Part shown: positions 18,934 to 30,041 of the stretch, one piece after another
Position numbering within the stretch: position 1 is the stretch's first letter
Layout: each line of letters opens with the position of its first letter
Assembly: GCF_964340395.1 (NCBI RefSeq)
Contig: NC_135569.1
Span: 10,293,540 to 10,357,539 of the forward strand
Direction of reading: 5' to 3'
DNA from: Glandiceps talaboti
Lineage: Eukaryota > Hemichordata > Enteropneusta > Spengelidae
DNA: 64,000 nt
The notes under the pieces: generated by a model
What the model was told of the DNA's origin: nothing
Seen by the model: the letters and a program-made list of their open reading frames with translations, nothing else
The model's database searches: none
Position numbers and translations under genes: made by a program

Positions 18934-20868
18934 CTACAAACAAAATTTATATGATCTAAAGGGCATTGTCAGTAGAATTGAAAGACGAGTATTTTCCGGG
19001 GAATAGTTTAGGCAATTTTAAAACATCTGTGTGATGTGTTGTTTACTGCCGTATCAATGACGTAGACGCACGTTTTCGTGACGTCACGCAGAACGACCAG
19101 GGTAGAAATTCCATTTAATTCAGCAGCCATGGCTTCCTTGAGGTATATAGATGCTGTCCTAACTAAAGAATGTGTAATCGCCACAGTGGCACCCCACATA
19201 TGTACATTAGTTGACAAACGAACAGTAGTCTACATATTTTTATATCAACCATTATAAGGCCTAATAAAAAATGTGTGGTTCAGATTAGGTGGGGTAGGTA
19301 GATTTTTTATTTTATTTTATTTTATTTCATAATTTTTTCCATGCGAGTGTCTAGTTCAGGTTTTCCATTGGCCTCTGATTGGAGAACAGTTTTATTTTGT
19401 CTTTTGAAGTTGATGTCACTTTCCGCATCCACTTATTTCTCGTGAGACTTCACAATTTTTGCGATTTTATTTTTTTTTCTCGAATACGAAAAACAAAAGG
19501 TTTAGGGTCGGCATTGAAAAGCTAGGTGGGGGCCGGGTAACCGGAACCAAACAATTATTTTTTAGGCCTAGGTTACCCGCCTTATTGATAATCAGCTGTT
19601 ATTATATTGTTATTCGGCCCTCGATATCAATATGCAATTATAGTAGTGTTGCGCCGGATCGGAGCGCGGCGACGACTTAAGTTTAGATAAAACGTAGGAA
19701 AAAAAGGCGCGAGCGACTGTCGACAGTCTAACGATAATACTAAAAAAGATTTCCAGTTGTAGCTAGTGAAGCTTCAATACTCCACATAGTCTTGCTGTCA
19801 CATTTGATTCAACAACTTCATACACTATAATACTGACACCAGCACTTGTCTATTTTTCAGCCATCTGTGACCGTAACGGCATTCTCCTCCAGTAAGACGA
19901 ACCCGTTGTTTGTTGCAGACGTACACTCGCCACCAATGGCAGATGCTTACAGCGTTTTGTCAGAAGCAGATTTCCGGTGGAGAGAAACAAAGGCGTACCC
20001 GGTACAACACTCTGGAAGTGATCTACTAACTGTGTACAACGTGGATGGAGACTGTCTTGTTTTGAAAGCATTCGTCGGAGTCGTCGTACACGAAGGCCAC
20101 GAATGGGAAATTGTCGTGAGAGACAACGATGGAAATGTGAGTGTATATCCCAAAAGTATTACAATAGAAGAGCGCCACCAATTGATTGAATTGTGATTCA
20201 ACATATATCCTGATTTGTGTTAGAGGGCGCTCAATGGCGGATAATATTTTTATCATTTCCTTTTTTTTTCGAACAGAAGTTTACACCCCCATTGTCTGTG
20301 CTCTACTAATCACAGTCTCTAGATTACGATTAAATATAGAAATATTAGCAAATAACGCAAAAATTTATTGACAATACAGCTATACAAAAATCCACAGGTG
20401 GTAAAGGTGGCACAACATGATTTAAACGAGAGGGTATCAATTCTTCGAAGCGAGGTCTTGAGATTGAAAGCCACAGATAGCCTCTAGACTACAAATGGTC
20501 ATGATTATTGAGACTATTAAGCCCAGACAAGGAAGAAATCTCTGTATGTGGACGAAGACACGTTTTGTCACGCCGCCCTCAACGGTCTTGATCTTGAAAG
20601 GTTGGCCGGTACATGAGGGCGCCCGCAACGGCGTACATTAAAGACTAAATATTAACCCTTTAAAAGCCGGCACTATTTCTAGGATCTAATTACATAGACT
20701 TACTGAAACCATTCTCATTTATAACACAGATGCCATTGGCTAATAAAAAAATTAAAATCATTCTTCTTACCTTTGCAGGAACGTGATGCTGGTGTATGCA
20801 TTCCGTCAGCTAATGTATTCATCAACCCAGGCTATGCCATCGATGTTATCTACAAAACCAAGGAATAA
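16513..20868 (+). CDS. Secreted protein with transcobalamin-like C-terminal domain (paralogue A)
   Basis: Four exons (16513-16731, 18200-18766, 19861-20136, 20779-20868) joined by three phase-0 introns give about 383 residues. Residues 1-31 form a basic n-region and hydrophobic core (MYVSLILVLFTLLPTSTSFS follows an 11-residue extension), a signal peptide; the Met at residue 12 is an alternative start. Residues 74-262 are a Pro/Ser-rich, probably disordered linker with acidic patches (FEFDDLFDP) and a PPPP run. Residues 263-383 form the conserved domain, with Cys327, Trp344 (HEWEIVVRDN), Cys361 (GVCIP) and a terminal PGYAIDVIY. This matches the paralogue at 29.9-36.3 kb in spacing and intron position. 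The pattern hxG...W.I...P...PGY.I..IY resembles the C-terminal beta-domain of transcobalamin/intrinsic factor (DUF4430 type), which in vertebrate proteins closes over bound cobalamin. No alpha/alpha barrel is encoded, so cobalamin binding should not be assumed. Secretion and a Cys327-Cys361 disulphide are inferred. Confidence 0.8.
16868..17335. repeat. Family-B repeat in intron 1 of paralogue A
   Basis: Contains ctcaacggtgataatgattc and aatgtctaattattggtatt as in other copies. Within it, a 37-bp direct duplication (aaaatgttttgtttagtaca...) lies at 16891-16964 and a degenerate CACTTCC-type array at about 17005-17092. Confidence 0.65.
17611..17702 (+). mobile_element. Family-A MITE terminal fragment
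   Basis: Only the 3' end: ctcgaatacgtaaaaaatg, tttagggtcggcgtgaaaaa, gggtcgggtaaccggtgcc, ending tttttaggcct. Confidence 0.7.
18200..18766 (+). CDS. Paralogue A exon 2: Pro/Ser-rich linker
   Basis: Acceptor ccttgcctaatttgtgtctttcag, donor gtaagt, both phase 0; 189 codons. Contains a basic cluster (KSKKNDKH), acidic FEFDDLFDP, a PPPP run, and a CC pair near the end (RSSCCLG). An overlapping open frame beginning at 17929 in another frame is mostly intronic and is not supported. Confidence 0.8.
18881..18933. repeat. (CAA)n microsatellite in intron 2 of paralogue A
   Basis: About 17 CAA/AAC units. Confidence 0.97.
18975..19110. repeat. Family-G dispersed repeat fragment
   Basis: Shares acgagtattttccgg, tgacgtagacgcac and agaacgaccagggta-type blocks with copies near 35.0, 35.5, 36.8, 42.4 and 51.8 kb. 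Confidence 0.5.
19256..19569 (+). mobile_element. Family-A MITE, copy 3, in intron 2 of paralogue A
   Basis: Starts aaggcctaataaaaaatgtg and ends ggaaccaaacaattatttt plus ttaggcct. The two ends are imperfect inverted repeats, about 25 bp. Confidence 0.8.
19745..19845. repeat. Family-B fragment next to exon 3 of paralogue A
   Basis: tttccagttgtagctagtga to about the branch-point region of the intron. It ends about 15 bp before the acceptor of the exon at 19861. Confidence 0.45.
19861..20136 (+). CDS. Paralogue A exon 3: first part of conserved domain
   Basis: Acceptor cttgtctatttttcag; 92 codons, PSVTVTAF through RDNDGN; donor gtgagt, phase 0. Holds the conserved GDC and EWEIVV positions. 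Composition is more balanced (codon-like) than the flanking intron. Confidence 0.85.
20779..20868 (+). CDS. Paralogue A exon 4: end of conserved domain
   Basis: Acceptor ttcttcttacctttgcag; 29 codons and TAA. Encodes ERDAGVCIPSANVF then INPGYAIDVIYKTKE. The homologous exon of the second gene has the same phase and the same Cys, PGY and IY positions. Confidence 0.85.
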   Translation, partial: ERDAGVCIPSANVFINPGYAIDVIYKTKE

Positions 20869-21160
20869 CATGCCTCTATTATTACCGATATCGTTACTAT
20901 GGTTACGTAACTAGGAAGACGGTCCCAACATAAAAATCAACACATGCATTTTTTAACTGCCCAATGGACAACAAATGATCGTCATATCGTGTATACACAA
21001 ATCAAATGATAAATAGATGTAACACAATTTTCTTTATTTCAAACACTCCAGCGGTATTATAACAACAAGACTGTCTAAATTGGCTAGGCTAAGTAATGCC
21101 ATACATGTTTATATTACCAAATCTCTTTCAGTCACCATTCTAACTATAAAGTAAATAGTT

Positions 21161-21166
21161 AATAAA
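21161..21166 (+). promoter_or_regulatory. Candidate poly(A) signal of paralogue A
   Basis: AATAAA 293 bp after the stop codon. A second AATAAA lies near 21311. Confidence 0.35.
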
Positions 21167-21769
21167 CATACCCATGTTGAGTGCATTTCAATATTACGGG
21201 TGTAAATTTCATCACAGTGAATAGCAAGATGCATTGTGCAATAAGTTGTGAATTCAGTTCATACAAATAAGTTTTTAACATATGGCGATTCAGATATACA
21301 TGAGGATAACAATAAATGCACAACTGTACGTATGAGACACGGGTTTGCTTAATCTGGCTTCGAACTAAGCCATATTACAAAGAATGGTGTGGGGTGGGGG
21401 ATGGTTGGGTTACCTTCAACCATAGACGTTGAGCTTCTCCAAAGTCTATATGCTTCAACAAATACATATTAGTTTATTTCCTACATTAAAAACACGTTAA
21501 CTAGGCTACAAATACATGTATCTTGCTTTGAGGTAGTTATTTCCGGTAAAACGTTTACGGCACTTCGCCACGTAGGGGCCTTCTTCCAGATATTGATGAT
21601 AGTAACAAGGTGGTCAGCCTTACGCATTTTATGTTTGTGTAACGTCATCACATCCGTCGTTGTGTTGCCCTCAAATCGACCCTTCTCGTAATTGAAGCTA
21701 ACAACTTCGTTATTTTATAAAATTACTTAATTTTAAATTATTCATTTCTAAATTATTCAAGCATTGTTA

Positions 21770-22310
21770 TTAGGGTAGGACCGATATTCACCAAGTATTG
21801 TTATTAGGGTAGGACCGATATTCACCAAGTATTGTTATTAGGGTAGGACCGATATTCCCCAAGTATTGTTATTAGGGTAGGACCGATATTCCCCAAGTAT
21901 TGTTATTAGGGTAGGACCGATATTCCCCAAGTATTGTTATTAGGGTAGGACCGATATTCCCCAAGTATTGTCATTAGGGTAGGACCGATATTCCCCAAGC
22001 ATTGCCATTAGGGTAGGACCGATATTCCCTAAGTATTGTTATTAGGGTAGGACCGATATTCCCCAAGTATTGTTATTAGGGTAGGGCCGATATTCCCTAA
22101 GTATTGTTATTAGGGTAGGACCGATATTCCCTAAGTATTGTTATTAGGGTAGGACCGATATTCCCCAAGTATTGTTATTAGGGTAGGACCGATATTCCCC
22201 AAGTATTGTTATTAGGGTAGGGCCGATATTCCCTAAGTATTGTTATTAGGGTAGGACCGATATTCACCAAATGTTGTTATTAGGGCGGTACAGATATTTC
22301 CCCAAGTATT
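21770..22310. repeat. 34-bp minisatellite, about 16 copies
   Basis: Unit aagtattgttattagggt plus aggaccgatattcccc. Copies differ by a few point changes (ggaccg/ggccg, ccccaag/cctaag/caccaag) that occur in patches. Each unit carries TTAGGG once. Confidence 0.95.
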
Positions 22311-22492
22311 GTTATTAGTACACCACTTCAAGTGTTAGTTTTACGAGTGCATTATGTACACAATTGCATCGATATTGTGTAATATATATTGCACTTGTCC
22401 AACGCAATATGTAGATAATGCACTCGTCAGGTACAGTATCCAGAGATTGCATCATTGAAATGTACTATGGAGTCAAAGCTCTGCAATACATG

Positions 22493-22690
22493 TTACTTGG
22501 TTACTTGGTTACTTGGTTACTTGGTTACTTGGTAGTTTAGCTCCTATTTCCTTTGGGAAGAGCCCTCAACTTTTCTTTAAAACTGGTTATACTTGGTGCA
22601 GAAATAACTTCTTCGGGAAGAGAATTCCAGCTGTCCACAACTCTATTTCCAAAAAATTGTTCACTCAAAAAATATGCATTTCTGCTGAAA
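22493..22690 (-). mobile_element. Non-LTR retrotransposon (CR1-like) 3' end, 5'-truncated
   Basis: Read on the minus strand, 22690 to about 22540 encodes the typical C-terminus of a LINE pol protein: RNAYFLSEQFFGNRVVDSWN then SLPEEVISAPSITSFK. It ends in a stop, then (AAGTAACC)n, seen on the plus strand as ggttactt repeats at 22493-22533. The octamer tail right after the stop fits the 3' terminus of a CR1-type element. Everything upstream of this in the element is missing. Confidence 0.8.
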
Positions 22691-24556
22691 AACTAATCAC
22701 AGTTGTATAAAACACAGAAAAAACTTAAGATATAATATATTAGTTTACGTATTATGTCTCAAACTTAGATGCAATAGTTGTAAGATTATTTTTTGTTTAA
22801 TTTGATAATATGATTTGTTATTTTTGAGCGTTTTAGGGTTCTGGAGTTTGCACGAGAAATCAAATTTAGTACAAACCCAGGAACATTAAATAAACAAAGA
22901 AATCAACGCTCCGATTATTGCAACTACTAGGAACTACTCTCACACCTTGTAACTTGTATTCAAAAGTAGACTTCAAATGCCACACCTTACTTACATCAGA
23001 GCTACAAAGAATATATGTTAATCAACTTGAATTGACTTGTCACAGATGGCAGTTCACCAAAACAGACGTGTCAAAATAACGCCGTTGTTACAAGATAATG
23101 GTAAACTACGTCCCTAACTTGCAGTTAATTTTCGTTAGTATTGACAATTGGAGAAGTTTATCAAGTCAGAGAACGTTCTATCAGAAAAAAATGGGAGTAC
23201 GATACAGATTTTAGAACATTTATGACACGTAGCATGTAAATGCACTACAACTGTATGACTGTAATAAAATGACCGACGAATTACAATCTGCCTTTGTAAC
23301 AGAGGGACGGGTGGTAGTGACAACTCAGTGGTCAGTGAACTCGCGTAGGATTTAGAGCTAAAAGGCATGCAGAGTCTATGTCTGGCTTTCTGGACGAATA
23401 CAGTTATTTTACAAGTTCAAGGTATAAACTTTTAGAGGTCGTAAGGTTACAATTTTACTCACCAGTCTATCCAGGAACTCGTGGAGAAGCCATAATAGCT
23501 ATATAGATTACCATTTTTACAAACTTCGACGGTAAGGGACAAGTGAACGTGCATACGACGGTACACTACCAGCGTGCTCTCAGCGAGCGGAAAACGACTA
23601 AATTTATGTAAATACGTGTTCCATAAATGCCAAGGTGTTAAAATCGATGGTAATTTGTGAACACGTCCTCACACCCTATTGGCCAATGAGTAAACTCACA
23701 CAGGTGTGCTTGATGTCTATTCAAATTCTTAATATCTTTTCAACGCTTTCAGAAGTGTTAGGATTCAGCTCTTGGAGGGATTATTCAGGTGATTTGGACT
23801 TTATTTGGCGGAGAAAGTTTACATTTAGTAACAATATTTTAACATGTAATTGCTGTGTAAGCTGAATTCAAGTCAGTGAATACTGTAAACCTAGATATTT
23901 TCACTACGATAAAATTGTGCAATTTTACAGTTTTCAGCTAGTTCTCAAAGACTAATTTTCATTAATTACCAGCCGCGTACATTGTGTTCATGTCCAAGAA
24001 GGCATTTAGTCACTTCTTATTTTTGCATTTTTTGCTTTGCAGCCAAATAGGTTCACAGTATATTGTACCAACCTCGTGATTTTCGAATTATACATTTTAG
24101 TCAATTGTTCACATGCCCTGTTAATACGTCTGATAATGACGTCATTATAAATGTGTCCTCTGTGAATGTGAAACTCGATTTCACAAAAATACAACCGGGT
24201 CACCCTTACTCGAACATTGCCAATTACATTTCTTCATGATCAATCTTGTACATTATAAACTGGGTTTTACTAATTAAAAACGTCTTGTAATCTTTTGTTA
24301 CCTTTGTACTGCAATATTGGTGAAGTTATCTCATCACCAGATAACTATTAAACATACCTATGAAATCTGAATGTTCAGGCCTTTTTATTTTATTTTCAAG
24401 TACATGTGTTGTGGTCTTTTATTCTCGATCGTTGTTCCCAAACTTTGTAACTCTAAGTCTCTGTCCAAATTGGCATCCGCCAAACCTTCGGTCTGATTTG
24501 TTAAAAAAAAATTAACCTGAAATCTTAGACTAACTTGTTCATCAAATTTTAGGTGT

Positions 24557-24558
<2 letters not shown>
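22691..24558. other. Intergenic, no gene seen
   Basis: No supported coding frame. A 76-codon open frame at 23635-23865 has no recognisable family, splice sites or paralogue support. Confidence 0.45.

Positions 24559-24646
<88 letters not shown>
24559..24646. repeat. (TA)n microsatellite
   Basis: Pure TA tract, followed by a family of GATT/GACT/GATC tetranucleotide runs at about 24690-24815. Confidence 0.98.
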
Positions 24647-24648
<2 letters not shown>

Positions 24649-25659
24649 AACCATTTAGTATTACACTGCTCTGGCGATTCGCACTATATAAAATTGATTG
24701 ACTTACTGATTGATTGATTGATCGATCGATCGACCGATCGATTAATTGATTGATTGAATGAATGACTGACTGACTGACTGACTGATTGATTGATAGATTG
24801 ATTGTTTGTTTGTTTGAGTGAATGTAAGATTCCCGACTTAACTATCGAAATCCATTTAGAACAATGGTTTTCAGCAGTTTTCGCCCCAAACTATGCACAC
24901 GCTCAGATGCAAATGCCAAAGCACTGCTGGGTTAACGTTATTTGTTATTACTGTAATTTCTAATCTTGGGCGATGAGACGGGGGAGAGTCCTCCACCCCC
25001 GGCTAGGTAATGGGTACAGTTTACTATACCCTGGCGGATTCAAATCACACCACAAACGCTACAAAATCTCAAAGGCGGTCACAAGTCTAAAAACTACATG
25101 TAAAATGTCTACATTCTGCCAGGAAACAACAGTCCAAAGTCGTGGGAAAAATCTTCAATTGCCAACATGGTACCCACGTTCTCGAAAAATGTGAAAATCG
25201 GCAACTTGCATTGGAAACTACGTTATTCAAAATATAAGGTCAAAGGTCGTACATGTGTTCAAAGTGAGGCCAAACCTACATAACGCTTAAAAAATCAAGA
25301 CTCGCATGTCTACATAAGTCGAAAGAGGGGGTAGGGGGTGGGTGAAAACCACGATACATGTGTATATACCCTTAGAGTGCTTTACTTCAATGTTACTCGT
25401 TGTAATACGAGGTTGGATGGCTGCTGCTCATAAAGCAAGTGGCGATTGTACATAACTACAACGATGACCTTGAAGAGAGGAACGGACAAAATGAATAAAG
25501 AAAATACATTCAAACAACTTTCGCGTGTTTCATAAGACCAATTCTTAAGAAAAACATAAAAATGAATTCTTCAAAAAAATCAACGAATGTGTCAAATTAC
25601 ATTTACTTTTATACCAATACTTAGTTTATCTAAAAGAATACACAGTTTATAAAATTTAG

Positions 25660-25916
25660 TTTGATTTAATTGTACTCATAACAGGGTTGTATTTCTGATA
25701 ACATCTAATATCTTGCAGTGTATTTTGGGGGGTATTTCCAATGCATTGATATGTTTACACTATCTTGATCACAGGGTGATTAGAATTGCACAACAGAGGA
25801 ACCACTATCACCCACTTGTGTAATCTACCACATTGGAGAATAATTCTATTAAACTGTTTTAGTTTGTACCTATTTTAGCAAACCGAGACCTCGCGATCGA
25901 TTGCCAGAGTAGTATT
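25660..25916. mobile_element. Family-E MITE, partial copy
   Basis: Contains the core atcacccacttgtgtaatctacca and ends gcaaaccgagacctcgcg...ttgccagagtagtat, matching the inverted terminus at 10390-10420. No tandem unit array is present at this copy. Confidence 0.65.
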
Positions 25917-26350
25917 TTTAAGCAGAACACTGGGCAAATTGCCCTAAAACTCATACCGACTGTGCCCTGCTAGCTGGAGTTATCAAAACGTCACCTCTAA
26001 ACACATGCACTCATCTAACAGAAATTGCATCTTTCCTCAAATAAGGCAATTATTGAATAGTGTAAAATGGTTTTGAACTTGGTAAGCTGTGAAAGAGCTA
26101 ATGATCACCCGAATCATAGCAAGTGAAAAGTGAAGACTCCTTGATGAATCACAAATACCTACTAAATAGACGTATGACGTCAATAGAATTAGTGTTTAGC
26201 TTAAGTGGAAATATCGTTTGTCACAGTTTGAGTACTCTTCAGATGTAGAAATAGGTGTAATTTTAACATCTACTGAACAAATAAATCGTTCTGTTTTGCC
26301 TATGCGTAAGGAAGAAAACTTGATAGCTTTGTCTGTCTGTCTGAGAGCCT

Positions 26351-26431
26351 GTGTATGTATGTATGTATGTATGTATGTATGTATGTATGTATGTATGTAT
26401 GTATGTATGTATGTATGTATGTATGTATGTA

Positions 26432-26494
<63 letters not shown>

Positions 26495-26611
26495 ATGTAT
26501 GTATGTGTGTATTTGGTGGGAATGCTGGTAAAATGATAATGTATGTATGTATGTATGTATGTATGTATGTATGTATGTATGTATGTATGTATGTATGTAT
26601 GTATGTATGTA

Positions 26612-26660
<49 letters not shown>

Positions 26661-26795
26661 ATGTATGTATGTATGTGTGTATTTGGTGGGAATGCTGGTA
26701 AAATGATAATGTATGTATGTATGTATGTATGTATGTATGTATGTATGTATGTATGTATGTATGTATGTATGTATGTATGTATGTATGTATGTATT
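26351..26795. repeat. Compound (GTAT)n/(GT)n array with a 172-bp higher-order duplication
   Basis: Blocks of GTAT, GT, GTAT are each closed by atttggtgggaatgctggta plus aaatgataat, which occurs at about 26510 and again about 172 bp later. Long open frames on both strands (YVCM/HTYI repeats) are artefacts of the repeat. Confidence 0.95.
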
Positions 26796-26869
26796 CAAAA
26801 CCGACTGATTCAAATTCAATGAAATCCAACGAATACATAATGACTATATGTAACCTTTATTCGTCCAGA

Positions 26870-27100
26870 TAAATTTGTTGGATGGTCGCCACAAGAGCAG
26901 CGCCCTAGTGTTGAAGAAGCAGGAGGAAACCGGAGTACCCGGGGAAAACCTGCGTTGTTCGACGGGTCAAACTGAGCACCACCCTTTTTACATACAGGCC
27001 TGGTTAAATTTTAAATCAAACCCAGCCGACACCTGGCGAGTTCGAACCCAGGCTGCAACGGTGAGATTCGTCCGAAATAACCGCTCGGCCACCGACAACC
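26870..27100 (-). mobile_element. tRNA-derived SINE
   Basis: On the minus strand the element opens with a tRNA-like head: A box tggccgagcggtta (27091-27078), typical of Leu/Ser tRNAs, and B box ggttcgaac (27048-27040). A conserved body follows with ttttccccgggtactccggt then ttcctcc (about 26955-26925), a block seen in SINE-like repeats of many animals. The head lacks a foldable acceptor stem in this copy, so it is not a working tRNA gene. Confidence 0.65.
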
Positions 27101-27825
27101 CAACTATAGTTTTGCTAGCGCATTGTGCTTGTTACCGGTTCACAGTTGGTGCTCGTCTTTACTGCTAGTAACAACGAAACGCTAGGAAATAGCTTATCAA
27201 GTGACTAGATGTCCTTCATTAAACACACACTCTAAGAGACATCATTCAGTCGAGTACACAGACGACATCCCTTAGCGCTAATAAATGACACCGAATGCAA
27301 TCTTCGCACAAAATAGAAAATTTTATTGAGTTAAGGATGTGCTTTAGACAACACAATAAATATCGAATTTAATGGTCAACAGATATGGACGATCATTTCC
27401 AATCAATTATCGAATTACAACCTCTGTAAATTTATTGTTCACAGAGTGTAAACTCTCACTACCAAACTAAAGGAGGATATCAAATATGACTGACTGACTG
27501 ACTGACAGACAAATTCAATTTTCGTAAGCAATTCTTAGAAAACAGAACAAAATGTCGGTGCGTTCTTCGAGTGTTGTGTATGTTGGATAGATGTTTTGTC
27601 ACAAAATCTTTGTGATATTTTTGGAAATAAAGAGACAAAAGACAACAAAAGCACAATTCACGGCACGATACCTTCCTCGAATACCACTGGTTGTACGAGA
27701 AAATGAGTTTTACAAACGACTTTGTTGTGATTGAACACTTCCGGGTGTCTAAACGTAATAGACGAAATTTGGTGAAAAGCGGTACTACTCCAGGGCCCAT
27801 GGTCGTAACCAGAAAACTGTTCATG

Positions 27826-28235
27826 TTAAAACTGCACTACCTAGCTATAACCATAGACCCTACACGTGTAGGGTCTATGCTGTAAGTAACTTAAACAGCT
27901 TTGAAGTTATTTTGCTAAAATTAATATAGTGACTTACTAGTCATATCTGACACCCTTAACGGAATCACATACGGGTAAACATGGTTGTGTAGCAGTACAA
28001 TAATATGGTGTAATATATCCAATCAAATTGATTTTTGGGTCCGCACTCAAAAATTAACACTTCGATGAATCACGATTTAACTTAGTACTATACTACTTAT
28101 AGATTAGATACACCGCTAATTAATATGTACAATATCTAATTATTTATGTTACTGTTATTTAAACAATTTTAGTGATATATTGTTAGTTCTCTGATCAATT
28201 GAGTAAAACCGGAGTTACAGCTAGTCCAGGATTCA
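27826..28235. repeat. Family-B repeat copy
   Basis: Begins ttaaaactgcactacctagc and ends gagttacagctagtccagg. Carries a 28-bp palindrome near its left end. Confidence 0.65.
27852..27879. repeat. Perfect 28-bp palindrome with CACGTG core
   Basis: catagaccctacac followed directly by gtgtagggtctatg with no spacer. The centre is an E-box-like CACGTG. Confidence 0.95.
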
Positions 28236-28440
28236 GTGTAAGTACGGGAATCCTGAAGAACATTACTTTCCCATCTATCGGTAGCGGTGAGATAGAAATT
28301 CACCAGTATGCAAGGAAGGTATTGTATCCGTTCTGAAAATTAGTCAGAGACCAGTAATCACATGCGACGTATAGTGCATACATACATACAGAAACAACGG
28401 GCATCCGAGCCATGTCTATTTATTGACACTTGACAAGTCG

Positions 28441-29125
28441 TTACTGCAGCCCGTTTGTACGTTACCGATGACTGGCTCTGTTTGATACAACTACGCAGAA
28501 ACCAATAAGAAACTGCAACAGGGAACTTGTAAACCCGCCATGTTGAATGTTGCATCATGGGAAATGTGATGATAAATACTAATCAATTAGTATTGTAAAC
28601 AATGTTGATACATTGTTGGTAACCACAAATAATCAATTCAAAGTTACCCTGACCATTTTGGTAGGTTTATATTATCGGTAGCTCCAGATTAGGTATTAAA
28701 ATAACCACAGATAATCCCATAGTCCATTGCGTCTGAGTATGCTCAGTCTGGCTTGCAAGTTCCCTCCAAGTTTTTGGCATATATCAACTTCATTTTAGAC
28801 TAGAATTAAAGAAATGTTACTTCCTAATAAAGTAATATTATTGTTATTATGAAAATATTCATATAAATTGGGTCCCCATATTATTTAAACTCGTCTCTAG
28901 TCATGAAAGGGTTAAATAAATTATTTAAATCTACAACTAGACGCAGACACCCAATGATTTAATGTATGCATTTGATGTCTGCATAGTGGCACATTAGTTC
29001 ATTTTATTTAAACAACACGATGCAAGAAACTTTTTTTAGTACAATCTTGCTATCTCAAAGCGCAGCATGTACATTTTCTTACTGTTTCTTGCGTGGTTGC
29101 ATCAAACAAAGCAAGTAAAAGGTAA
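28441..29125. mobile_element. Family-J MITE interrupted by a family-F MITE
   Basis: Left end gcagcccgtttgtacgttac...acgcagaaaccaataagaaactg; right end ttactgtttcttgcgtggttgcatcaaa is its inverse. The complete relative is at 31190-31515. Bases 28521-28764 are a separate element with its own termini. Confidence 0.65.
28521..28764. mobile_element. Family-F MITE nested in family J
   Basis: 244 bp starting gggaacttgtaaacccgcca and ending ggcttgcaagttccc, imperfect terminal inverted repeats. About 85 percent similar by eye to the copy at 44161-44405. Confidence 0.8.
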
Positions 29126-29679
29126 ATAGGCAGTATCATAAATAGAACAACTCTTTTGCCAAGAAGCAAATGTTGACGGCATATATACAAAATACGGAAA
29201 ATCTTCCATGTTTGAAATTCTTTCGGTCAAGGTTAGTATGACCGGTCGACCGTCGTTAACGATAATTCAAGAAAAAAACACACGAGTAATAGCAACATTT
29301 AACAATAGACTGAAAAGTTAAATTTAATTTTCAACTAAACAAGCTACGTATATCATAAAACCCTTAAATATTAAATAACTTGAAGTCGGAATTAATGTAC
29401 ATATAACTGTATGAAGAAGTAAAATATTAGAAAACCAGATGTCAACTGAATGTCTTCTGTAAGAGCAAAACCTTTAGAGTTTCTTTCCTAAACACATTGT
29501 CAGAAAGCAAATTTCTGAGATATAACTATCATACATGATGTAATTGGCAAAGTAATTTACGAAAAGTATTAATTATGTAATGAGTAAAACCAAAAGCTAC
29601 ATAAACAAACTTTTTACGACATGTGTGCTTTATTATTGTTGATGTATGGCATTTGAAGTGGTCATTTAAAAGATATAGC

Positions 29680-29850
29680 TTAATTACAAAAAAATCATCA
29701 ATTATGCAAATGTATCATTAATATTCATATGATGTTTACCAAACCCATCCAGTCCTTGCAATTAACACAAGGAAGATGTATAGTAAGTTTCATTTAAATT
29801 GATGTAGTTTTTGAGATATCGTGTAAATGCATTCTAGGCAATTCAAAGAA
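29680..29850. repeat. Dispersed repeat copy, also present at 47.2-47.5 kb
   Basis: Shares aattatgcaaatgtatcatt, aatattcatatgatgtttac, gtagtttttgagatat with 47220-47400. Lies just 3' of the last exon of paralogue B, so it may be in its 3' UTR. Confidence 0.55.
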
Positions 29851-29921
29851 CACCATAAATTGATGAACTCCACATCGGCAGTCATATAACGTATCGTATC
29901 GAGACACAGAGAATCCTTTAC

Positions 29922-30041
29922 TTATTGCTCAAAGGTTGGTCGGGACGGCATTGATTTGACATCTATGTAGATGGCTTCTATCGTATAGCCTGGGTGTAGA
30001 ATTGCTTTCGAATCCGGAACGCAAATGGCACGCAATACCTC
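29922..30041 (-). CDS. Paralogue B exon 4: end of conserved domain
   Basis: Acceptor gattttttttcag on the minus strand; 39 codons and [18 protein letters not shown] then [13 protein letters not shown] and a 12-residue tail not present in paralogue A. Confidence 0.87.
   Translation of the reverse strand, partial: EVLRAICVPDSKAILHPGYTIEAIYIDVKSMPSRPTFEQ

Noticed and set aside
21770-22310. Interstitial telomere array, because each unit has TTAGGG
   Set aside because: TTAGGG occurs once per 34-bp unit and is not in tandem, so it is a minisatellite and not telomeric DNA.
24960-25060. Possible tRNA gene from a B-box-like ggattcaaatc
   Set aside because: No A box at the right distance and no acceptor stem.
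26196-26838. Frames of 160-207 codons on both strands
   Set aside because: They are translations of GTAT/GT repeats (HTYI, YVCM).
27480-27824. 114-codon reverse frame
   Set aside because: No recognisable family, no splice signals, begins in a GACT repeat; composition fits chance in AT-rich DNA.
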